This document shows, piece by piece, positions 58,085 to 64,000 of a stretch of 64,000 bases of DNA. Source of the DNA: Fundidesulfovibrio magnetotacticus (GTDB taxonomy: Bacteria > Desulfobacterota > Desulfovibrionia > Desulfovibrionales > Desulfovibrionaceae); NCBI RefSeq assembly GCF_013019105.1, contig NZ_BLTE01000012.1, forward strand, positions 105,944 through 169,943, read 5' to 3'. The translations under genes and the position numbers were made by a program. Under the pieces are notes generated by a model. That model was not told the origin of the DNA. It did no database searches and saw nothing but the letters and a program-made list of their open reading frames with translations. Each line of letters starts with the position of its first letter. Positions within the stretch are counted from its first letter, which is position 1.

Positions 58085-59587
58085 TTAGCCGGCGGCCAGG
58101 GCCATCTCGGCCAGGCACTGCCGGAGCCGGACGCGTCCGGCGGTTGTGGCGATCTGGAAGGAAAGGGCCCGGTCGCGCACGCGCGCGCGGGCCACGTCCT
58201 GGGTTTCCGACGACGCCCCGAGGGGCTGCGAGGCCTGTTCCAGGGGAGCGTCGGCGTCCGCAAGCCTGCCCAGGCCGGGGTCGGCCTGCCAGGTGTAGAG
58301 CGTCACGGGGCTCACCTGGTCCGCGCCCAGCACCTGGAGCGCGCCCTGGCCTGGCGTGAGGGCCTCGAAGTCCAGGCGGACGGAGCGCAGGATCATCCCC
58401 CCCGGCGCCGTGAACATCTTGGAGCGCACCAGGGCCTTGATGGGCGCGAAGTCCCCGGGCTGCACCTCGTCGCGCGATTCGCCCAGGCCCAGGCGGTAGA
58501 GCCGTCCGCCTCGGCCCGCCAGGAAGATGCGCTCCCCGGCCTGGCAGCACGCGCCCAGGAAGAGGCCCTGGAAGTCCAGGCGGGTCCAGGCCGCGTTGTG
58601 GGGATGGTAGACCAGCACCTGGGAATCGCCCTCCACGAAGGCCAGGAGCACGGCCAGCCGGGGCAGGAAACGCATGGAGGCCACGCGCTTGCCGTTCAGC
58701 GACGGGTTCACCGGGCGGCCCGCGCCGCCCACCTGGAGGTCGCCGTACTGCTGCACGCCCGCCAGGTCGAAGATGCCGCCGGGCCCGGCGAAGAGCAGGT
58801 TGTTGCCCACGTGCTCCACGCAGTGTCCCGAGTGGGCCGTGAGGTTGCGCGAGAGCTGGGTGAGGCCCCAGCCCGAGGTCGGTCCTGCCGTCTGGAGGCG
58901 CATGATGCGCTTGCCCGAATCCCCGGCCTTGAAGACCAGCAGGTCCTGCCCGATCACTCCGAAGCCCGTCACCCGCAGTCCGTCGCCGTAGCCCGCGCGC
59001 AAGAAGATCGCGCCGCCGTCGGCGATGTCCCAGTCGGTTTCGTCGTAGGGGCCGCAGAGGGCCACGCCGTCCAGGTCCTGGGCGGAGTTGGCCGCGAGGC
59101 GTCCGCCGATCTCGGCCACGGCCGAGGCCGAAGGCGAGCCCTCCAGGTCCTCCACGGTCTCCCCGTCCCAGGCGCGCAGGCAGGGCCCGCCGTCTGCGAT
59201 CACCAGCCTGCCGTGGAAGGTGCACAAGCCCGGGGTGATGCCCTGCTGGTCCAGATCGGCCACGTGGTTCCAGGCCGGGGGCGAAACGGACTCGTCCAGG
59301 CTGTGGAGCTTGCCGTCCGCCGTGGCGGCCACGAGGCAACCGGTGAGGGTGTCCTTTTCGTACCAGTGCAGGGCCGTGATGTCCGGGCCGCCCGGGGGCG
59401 GCTCGGCGGCGCAGACCAGCCCGGGACGGGTGGCGAGGACGTTGCGCGTCTCCTCGTAGTACATGTTGCGGGCTTCCGAGAGCTGGTTGGGGGCCAGGGC
59501 CTCGGGGCCTTGGGACAGGTCCAGCCCGCCGTCGAAGGTGACGGGGGTTGAATTCACGGTGCGGTGCTTGACGCTTGATCTCGCCAT
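58085..59587 (-). CDS. Phage tail/stabilisation-like beta-propeller protein
   Basis: 500 residues starting with STPVTFDGGLDLSQGPEALAPNQLSEARNMYYEETRNVLATRPGL, which resembles the start of podovirus tail-stabilisation or tail-tubular proteins that sit on the portal (GLD...NQL...NM...R.G pattern). Beta-rich repeats follow: ITALHWYEKDTLTG, LCTFHGRLVIADGG, LLVFKAGDSGKRI, LLFAGPGGIFDLAG and MRFLPRLAVLLAFVEGD, fitting a beta-propeller. It is coded 17 bp upstream of the other virion-like gene, so they form a pair. A 20-bp palindrome lies upstream of its start. The assignment is a pattern match only. Confidence 0.55.
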   Translation of the reverse strand: MARSSVKHRTVNSTPVTFDGGLDLSQGPEALAPNQLSEARNMYYEETRNVLATRPGLVCAAEPPPGGPDITALHWYEKDTLTGCLVAATADGKLHSLDESVSPPAWNHVADLDQQGITPGLCTFHGRLVIADGGPCLRAWDGETVEDLEGSPSASAVAEIGGRLAANSAQDLDGVALCGPYDETDWDIADGGAIFLRAGYGDGLRVTGFGVIGQDLLVFKAGDSGKRIMRLQTAGPTSGWGLTQLSRNLTAHSGHCVEHVGNNLLFAGPGGIFDLAGVQQYGDLQVGGAGRPVNPSLNGKRVASMRFLPRLAVLLAFVEGDSQVLVYHPHNAAWTRLDFQGLFLGACCQAGERIFLAGRGGRLYRLGLGESRDEVQPGDFAPIKALVRSKMFTAPGGMILRSVRLDFEALTPGQGALQVLGADQVSPVTLYTWQADPGLGRLADADAPLEQASQPLGASSETQDVARARVRDRALSFQIATTAGRVRLRQCLAEMALAAG

Positions 59588-59641
59588 CGACGCTCCTTGC
59601 CAGGGTCGCGGCGATTATCGCCAGACGCGCTGGGAAATCCA

Positions 59642-59661
59642 CCCACATAGCGCTATGTGGG
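59642..59661. promoter_or_regulatory. Perfect 20-bp palindrome upstream of the virion-like pair
   Basis: CCCACATAGCGCTATGTGGG is a perfect 10+10 palindrome located 55 bp upstream of the start codon of the tail-like gene (minus strand) and about 57 bp beyond the end of the methyltransferase-fold gene. Without a loop it would form only a poor hairpin as RNA, so a dimeric regulator's operator is likelier. No regulator gene is adjacent. There is no U-tract. Confidence 0.5.
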
Positions 59662-59718
59662 CAGAAAGTGCGGGATGGCGTGGGAGATGCGCGCCGGAGG
59701 GATGTGCTGGCGGACGGG

Positions 59719-60474
59719 TCAGCCGCGCAGCAGGAAGGCCGCCACGCGGTGCGTCACGTCGCGGTCGGCGTGGATTTCCGGGCGCGGGGCCACGGTCCAG
59801 TCCCAGGCGTCCAGGGGGGGCGGCAGTTGGAGGCCTGGCAGGGGGTCATCCCCGCGCGGCCCGGGGGGCCATGCCGTGTCGGTGAGGAGCAGGCGCACGC
59901 CCGGCAGCGTGCGCAGCCAGTCCAGGTGGGCGGCCAGCACGGCGCGGTGGAAGGCTTCCAACTCGTCGGCATCGTAACGCCCAGCGGCTTCCAGGCGTGC
60001 CAGGGGGGCCAGGGGAAGCTGGGAAAGGCAGTTGGCGGAGACGGTCAGGTCAGGGGAGAGGTCGCGGTAGAGGGCGGGGTCGGCTGGTCGGGGCAGGCGT
60101 CCCTGGAGGACCTCCTGCCATGTGCCGGTGAGGTCCACGGCGTCCAGGCGCACGCCGGGCAGGGACCGGGCGCGCCAGCGCACGTTGAGCGGATGCACAG
60201 CGTCGGCCAGGACCACGCGGCGAAAGCGCGCGGCCAGCTCTTCCAGGGGGATGTCCAGGAGGCGGCCGGAACCGAGGACCAGGGCTGTGCCGCCGCCCTG
60301 GCAGGCGTCGGCGGCCTGGAGGATGTGGGCGCGGCAGCGCTCCAGGTGGGGCCGCCAGGCCTCGCGGCAGCGGCGGTGGCGCGCGCCGATGGCCACGGAC
60401 TCGCGCAGGAGCCCCATCCGGCGGGCCGGGGCGGGGCAGGGCGTGAGGAGGTGTTCGAGGGCTTCGGCCAGCAT
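59719..60474 (-). CDS. Methyltransferase-fold protein of unknown function
   Basis: 251 residues from the ATG at 60474. ALVLGSGRLLDIPLEEL near residue 63 resembles a SAM-binding glycine loop, then VVLADAVHPLNVRW as acidic post-I and DLTVSANCLSQLPLAPL as motif II. The second half has DWLRTLPGVRLLLTDTAWPPGP, which is not typical. The protein is arginine- and alanine-rich. There is no strong ribosome site. It lies between the virion-like pair and the chemotaxis receptor gene, both on the same strand. Substrate unknown. Confidence 0.6.
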   Translation of the reverse strand: MLAEALEHLLTPCPAPARRMGLLRESVAIGARHRRCREAWRPHLERCRAHILQAADACQGGGTALVLGSGRLLDIPLEELAARFRRVVLADAVHPLNVRWRARSLPGVRLDAVDLTGTWQEVLQGRLPRPADPALYRDLSPDLTVSANCLSQLPLAPLARLEAAGRYDADELEAFHRAVLAAHLDWLRTLPGVRLLLTDTAWPPGPRGDDPLPGLQLPPPLDAWDWTVAPRPEIHADRDVTHRVAAFLLRG

Positions 60475-60571
60475 GGGCGTGTTTGTTCTCGTAGCGGGCC
60501 GTTGCCCCGCGCCCACGGGGCGTCAGGCCGCACCAGGGCGTCCGGTGAAACCCGCGAAGCAATTGCCGGGT

Positions 60572-60626
60572 CCAGGGGGGGCTCCCCCCTGGCGGGTGAG
60601 TCCAGAGAGGGCGGCGCCCTCTCTGG
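60572..60626. repeat. Two adjacent GC-rich hairpins of an intergenic repeat type
   Basis: A first stem (CCAGGGGGG at 60572-60580 with 60584-60592) and a second 11-bp stem (CCAGAGAGGGC at 60602-60612 with 60616-60626) lie in tandem, followed by CCGCCGGAGGC. As I recall, such tandem hairpins occur repeatedly between genes in Desulfovibrio-type genomes. They sit downstream of the chemotaxis receptor gene and may help terminate its transcript. Confidence 0.6.
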
Positions 60627-60636
60627 CCGCCGGAGG

Positions 60637-60670
60637 CTCTTCTCTTCTCTTCTCTTCTCTACTCTACTCT
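60637..60670. repeat. Pentanucleotide microsatellite (CTCTT/CTCTA)
   Basis: Four CTCTT units, two CTCTA units and a partial CTCT run from 60637 to 60670. The array ends 6 bp beyond the stop codon of the chemotaxis receptor gene on the minus strand. Such repeats change length by slippage. Because it lies after the stop codon it cannot switch the frame of that gene, so any effect would be on mRNA end structure. Confidence 0.85.
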
Positions 60671-60676
60671 GTCGGC

Positions 60677-62728
60677 CTACGCCTCCAACTGGTTGCCGCG
60701 CAGGGAGGTGATGATGGTTTCCAGAGAGTCGCTCTGGTGGGCCAGCTCGTGGAGGATCTCCTCGGAGCGGGTCATGCCCTGGGCGATGCGTCCGGCCAGT
60801 TCGCGGATTTCGTCCACGGAGCGGTTGATCTCCTCGCTGGCGGCGGACTGTTCTTCGCTGGCGGTGGCGATGGAGCGCACCTGGTCCAGGGCGTGTTCCA
60901 CCAGGGAGACGATTTCGGCCAGGGCCGCGCCGGAAGTGCGGGCCAGTTCGCTGGCCTTGGTGGCGGCGTCGGCCATGCCCACCACCTTGCGGGCGTTGTC
61001 CAGGGTGCCGTTCTGGATGGCGGAGATGGTGGAGCCCACTTCCTTGGTGGCGGTCATGGTCTTTTCGGCGAGCTTGCGCACCTCGTCGGCCACCACGGCG
61101 AAGCCGCGCCCGTGCTCGCCGGCGCGCGCGGCCTCGATGGCGGCGTTGAGGGCCAGGAGGTTGGTCTGGTCGGCGATGTCGGAGATGGTGGTCATCACCT
61201 GGTCCACGGCCTTGGTCTGCGCGGCGAGGCCGTCCATGGCCTGTTTGAGTTCCCCGGCCAGGGAGTCCACCCCGGCGATGGCGGAGACGGCCTGGTCCAC
61301 GAGGGAGCGGCCCTCCAGGGCCTTCTGGCTTGCGGCGTCGGTCTGACCGGCGGCGTCGTGCGCGCCCTTGGCCACTTCAAGGATGGTGGCGGTCATCTGT
61401 TCCATGGCGGTGGCGGTCTGCATGGTGCGGTCCTGCTGGGCGTGGGCGTCCTGGACGGCCTCGCCCATCTGGCGCGAGAGCACGCCGGAGGAGTCGTTGA
61501 CGCCCTTGACCACGCCTTCCAGGCGTCCAGCTGCTTCGGCCAGGCCCTCCAGACGGGAGCGTTCCGCGCGGCAGCCCGCTTCCTCCGCCTGGCGCAGGGC
61601 CTCCTGGGCTCGTTGCGTCTCGGCGTGGGCCAGGGCCTCCTTGTCGGCGATGCTGGCGAGGTTGGCCTTGAGTGTGGCCACCATGTCGGAGAGGGTCTGG
61701 GAGAGTTCGCGAAGCTCCACGCAGCTGGTCTGTGTTTCGAGCTGTTTGTCCAGGTTGCCGCCCGCCACGTCCTTGGCGAAGTCGAGGCAGCGGGTGAGGG
61801 GGCTTGTGACCACCTTCACGGAGAGCAGCCAAATGGCCCCGGTGAGCACGATGGTCACCAGGGCGGCCAGGAGGGCCTGCTGGTTGATGGAGGAGCGCAC
61901 CATGGCGTTGAGGTCATCCATGGGGGCCTCCACCACGAAGACCCAGCCGGTGAAGGGGTCTCGTTGCACGGCGGCCAGGCGGCCGTCGGAGGCCTCGACG
62001 AGCTGGGCGGTTTTGACGTCCAGGGCCTTGCGGATGAGTTCGTCCTTGGCGGCCTCGTCCTTGAGGAGCTGCCCCTTGTCGGGGTGCGCGATGGCCTTGC
62101 CGTCGGGCTCGAAGATTAGCACGCGGCCTGTGGAGCCGATGCGGATCTCGGAGGCCTCGCCGGTGAGGGAGTCGAGCCCCACGGCGGCGGTGAGCACCCC
62201 GATGACCGCGCCGGACTCGTTCTTCACGGGCACGGCCACCACGAGGACGTTCTTGTTGGAGATGCGGCTCAGCAGCGCCTTGGAGATGAAGTAGGGCTTG
62301 CCGCCGCTGGTCACGGCCTTGAAGTAGTCGCGGTCGGCCATGTTGGCCTTGACCAGCGGGCCGGGGAGGCTCGTGCCCGCCAGGTCGCCCTTGATGGTGT
62401 AGAGGCTCACGTAGTCGATGCCCAGGCTCTTGTAGGAGGCCACCGTGGCGGCAAGGCGTTTCTGGAAGGCTTCGTGTCCGTCACCCGTGGCGGCCGTGGA
62501 CCGGGTGACGGCGATGTCCGTCCAGGTGCGCAGGGCCTCGGTCTTGAGGGCCATGGAGGAGGCGATGTCGCGCACGATGGTCTGGGCCACGATGGGCATG
62601 TCGGAGCGCAGCATGGTGGCGGCGGAGTCGCGCGTGGCGCTGGCCCCCAGCCAGACGAGCCCCCCGAGGCCTGCCGTTACCACGAATAGAACCGGTGCGA
62701 GAAAGGCGGCCTTGAGCGAAAGTCTCAT
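60677..62728 (-). CDS. Methyl-accepting chemotaxis protein with dCache sensor
   Basis: 683 residues. One membrane helix lies at about 8-30. A periplasmic dCache-like domain covers 35-275 ([51 protein letters not shown]). A second helix at about 278-298 ([18 protein letters not shown]) leads into a HAMP domain. The cytoplasmic signalling domain contains the conserved hairpin tip with EEIN and [38 protein letters not shown]. It senses a small molecule and controls CheA. GGAGG precedes the ATG by seven bases. Ligand not predictable. It stands alone in a chemotaxis sense. Confidence 0.95.
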   Translation of the reverse strand: MRLSLKAAFLAPVLFVVTAGLGGLVWLGASATRDSAATMLRSDMPIVAQTIVRDIASSMALKTEALRTWTDIAVTRSTAATGDGHEAFQKRLAATVASYKSLGIDYVSLYTIKGDLAGTSLPGPLVKANMADRDYFKAVTSGGKPYFISKALLSRISNKNVLVVAVPVKNESGAVIGVLTAAVGLDSLTGEASEIRIGSTGRVLIFEPDGKAIAHPDKGQLLKDEAAKDELIRKALDVKTAQLVEASDGRLAAVQRDPFTGWVFVVEAPMDDLNAMVRSSINQQALLAALVTIVLTGAIWLLSVKVVTSPLTRCLDFAKDVAGGNLDKQLETQTSCVELRELSQTLSDMVATLKANLASIADKEALAHAETQRAQEALRQAEEAGCRAERSRLEGLAEAAGRLEGVVKGVNDSSGVLSRQMGEAVQDAHAQQDRTMQTATAMEQMTATILEVAKGAHDAAGQTDAASQKALEGRSLVDQAVSAIAGVDSLAGELKQAMDGLAAQTKAVDQVMTTISDIADQTNLLALNAAIEAARAGEHGRGFAVVADEVRKLAEKTMTATKEVGSTISAIQNGTLDNARKVVGMADAATKASELARTSGAALAEIVSLVEHALDQVRSIATASEEQSAASEEINRSVDEIRELAGRIAQGMTRSEEILHELAHQSDSLETIITSLRGNQLEA

Positions 62729-62932
62729 GCTGGGACCTCCATGGTGAGCCCGGGGTGGACGGGCGACGTACGACTGTACAGCGAAGCGGCTGTCCCCCGG
62801 AACTGAGGACGCGCGTTGACCGGGGTGAGGGCTGCCGGTCCGAGGCGTTGCATCCCGTGGATTCCGGATCGACCCTAGATCAGGATGTTCCGGGATTCAA
62901 GCAGTTTGCCTTATTTCATGATCATGACGATA

Positions 62933-62956
62933 AGGGCGGCCCCGAAGGGCCGCCCT
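62933..62956 (-). terminator. GC-rich hairpin after the FAD/NAD-binding protein gene
   Basis: AGGGCGGCCC at 62933-62942 pairs perfectly with 62947-62956 around a 4-nt loop. It starts five bases after the stop codon of the minus-strand gene ending at 62962. No long U-tract follows (TTATCGTC), so termination may be partly factor-dependent. Confidence 0.65.
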
Positions 62957-62961
62957 GCACG

Positions 62962-63795
62962 CTACAATTCGTTGGGCAGTTCCTTCAGCTGGGCGTAGGT
63001 GAAAACCGGCCCGTCCATGCAAACGTACTTGGTGCCGATGTTGCAGCGCCCGCAGATGCCCACCCCGCACTTCATGCGCTTCTCCAGGGTGGTGACGATC
63101 TGGTCGTCCTCGAAGCCCAGCTTCTTCAGGGCCTGGAGCGTGAACTTGATCATGATGGGCGGGCCGCAGGTGACGGCCACGGCGTTCTTGGACTTGGGGG
63201 CCATTTCCAGAAGCACGTTGGGGATGAGCCCCACCTTGTGCTCCCAGCCCGGGGCCTCGCGGTCGATGGTGAGCACGGTTTCCATGTCCTTCCGGGTGGT
63301 CCACTCGGGCAGTTCGTAGCGGAAGGCCATGTCCTCGGGGCTGCGAGCGCCGTAGAGCAGGGTGATCTTGCCGTAGTCCTCGCGGTTGTCCAGCATGAAG
63401 AGGAGCAGCGTGCGCAGGGGGGCCATGCCGATGCCGCCGCCCACGAACACAATGTCCTTGCCCTTCATGGACTCGTAGGGGAAGGCGTTGCCCAGGGGGG
63501 CGCGCACGCCCACCTGGTCCCCGGCCTTGAGCGTGTGCAGCTTGGCCGTGACCTCGCCCGCCATCATCACGGAGAACTGGAGGTAGTCCATGCGCGTGGG
63601 GGGCGAGTTGATCACGAAGGTGGATTCGCCCACGCCGAACACGGAGAGCTGGCCCACCTGGCCTGGTTCGTAGCGGAAGGCCGCCATGCGCCCGGGGTTG
63701 TTCAGGCGCACGCGGAAGGTCTTGATGGTGGGGGTTTCCTGGACGGTCTCCACCACGGTGGCGATCTCGGGCAGATAGGGATTGCTTGCGGTCAT
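62962..63795 (-). CDS. FAD/NAD(P)-binding oxidoreductase with [2Fe-2S] domain (FlxA/AsrB-like)
   Basis: 277 residues. TFRVRLNN, FRYEPGQVGQLSVFG (FAD) and GESTFVINSPPT lie in the first 110; DIVFVGGGIGMAPLRTLL binds NAD(P), followed by LLYGARSPED and AVTCGPPIMIKF. The C-terminal MKCGVGICGRCNIGTKYVCMDG is a four-cysteine [2Fe-2S] site as in dihydroorotate dehydrogenase electron-transfer subunits and AsrB. Placed 10 bp after a 4Fe-4S partner gene, it probably passes NAD(P)H electrons, as in Flx/Hdr bifurcating complexes or anaerobic sulfite reductase. GGAG lies upstream of the ATG. Which complex is not visible. Confidence 0.85.
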   Translation of the reverse strand: MTASNPYLPEIATVVETVQETPTIKTFRVRLNNPGRMAAFRYEPGQVGQLSVFGVGESTFVINSPPTRMDYLQFSVMMAGEVTAKLHTLKAGDQVGVRAPLGNAFPYESMKGKDIVFVGGGIGMAPLRTLLLFMLDNREDYGKITLLYGARSPEDMAFRYELPEWTTRKDMETVLTIDREAPGWEHKVGLIPNVLLEMAPKSKNAVAVTCGPPIMIKFTLQALKKLGFEDDQIVTTLEKRMKCGVGICGRCNIGTKYVCMDGPVFTYAQLKELPNEL

Positions 63796-63805
63796 GGAGG
63801 GCTCC

Positions 63806-64000
63806 CTACTTGGTTTCCGGCTTGGCGGCGGGGAGTTCCACGCCCTTGCGCACGATCTCGCGGATGTCCACGCTGGCCGGGCAGTACTTGATGCAGCGCC
63901 CGCAGCCGCAGCAGGCGATGACGCCGCCGTGGATGTCCGGATAGTAGCTGAACTTGTGACCCACGCGGTTTTTCAGCCGGTGGGCCTTGGTGGGCCGGGG
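63806..64000 (-). CDS. 4Fe-4S electron-transfer subunit, C-terminal fragment (FlxB/AsrA-like)
   Basis: The last 64 codons are inside the window. The C-terminal sequence contains RLKNRVGHKFSYYPD and CCGCGRCIKYCPASVDIREIV, a classic CxxCxxxCP 4Fe-4S ferredoxin motif near the end, in the style of AsrA or hydrogenase-associated ferredoxin-like subunits. It lies 10 bp upstream of the FAD/NAD-binding gene on the same strand and should be its partner. Its N-terminus lies beyond 64000, so the full domain layout is unknown. Confidence 0.75.
   Translation of the reverse strand, partial: PRPTKAHRLKNRVGHKFSYYPDIHGGVIACCGCGRCIKYCPASVDIREIVRKGVELPAAKPETK

Noticed and set aside
60637..60670. Phase-variable switch of the chemoreceptor
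   Set aside because: The array lies 3' of the stop codon, so length changes cannot alter the reading frame.

Overview
This 64 kb window looks like chromosomal DNA of a GC-rich sulfate-reducing deltaproteobacterium, most likely in the Desulfovibrionaceae. That placement is inferred from three things: codon use, the intergenic hairpin repeats seen near 54.5 kb and 60.6 kb, and the redox genes at the right end. Those encode an FAD/NAD(P)-binding protein with a [2Fe-2S] tail and a 4Fe-4S subunit, resembling Flx/Hdr or anaerobic sulfite reductase electron-transfer modules. About 50 kb (1-50875) is one large, mostly minus-strand locus for a surface glycan or for glycosylating a protein such as flagellin. 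Most neighbouring genes overlap by 4 bp (ATGA/GTGA) or lie within about 30 bp, so they read as a few long operons.

Layout. 1-4526: asparagine synthase-like amidotransferase (cut by the window edge), a B12-type radical SAM protein, a predicted transferase and a sugar aminotransferase. 4527-12460: a sharply AT-rich island of six genes (two B12-type radical SAM proteins, a GT2 glycosyltransferase, two methyltransferases, a large polytopic membrane protein) that looks acquired. 12461-25197: epimerase, a CBS-domain/nucleotide-sugar dehydrogenase fusion, TIM-barrel isomerase-like protein, SPASM radical SAM protein, acyltransferase, second epimerase, ATP-grasp, PHP, NeuB-type synthase, CMP-sugar synthetase, sulfotransferase, methyltransferase. 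25581-31808: surface-carbohydrate protein, FemAB/GNAT-like protein, DegT aminotransferase, transferase-like protein, Gfo/Idh/MocA oxidoreductase, SpsF-like nucleotidyltransferase. 32016-34921: a short plus-strand module (DUF4910-type peptidase-like protein, formyltransferase-like protein, GNAT). 34918-50875: HisF/HisH/WbpG-type amidotransferase trio, SpsF-class III aminotransferase fusion, oxidoreductase, PseI, PseG-PseH fusion, PseC, PseB, then a GT2 enzyme, two radical SAM proteins, a toroid-like protein and a methyltransferase.

How the genes work together. PseB, PseC, the PseG/PseH fusion and PseI give nearly the whole pathway from UDP-GlcNAc to pseudaminic acid. The missing CMP-activating step may be done by the SpsF domain of the fused protein. 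The HisH/HisF/WbpG-like trio would supply ammonia to make an acetamidino sugar. A second NeuB/CMP-synthetase pair, next to ATP-grasp and PHP genes, suggests a second and less familiar nonulosonate. Sulfo-, acetyl-, formyl- and methyltransferase-like genes point to heavy decoration.

Right of the locus (51051-56742, plus strand) are housekeeping genes: a GT2 membrane glycosyltransferase, secreted cyclophilin, DUF3124 protein, nucleoside-recognition membrane protein, AlkD-like protein and a lipoprotein trypsin-like protease. At 57048-59587 (minus) lie two phage-virion-like genes with no other phage genes, followed by a methyltransferase-fold protein, a chemotaxis receptor, and the redox genes that run off the right edge. 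I see no rRNA, tRNA, CRISPR array or transposase gene.
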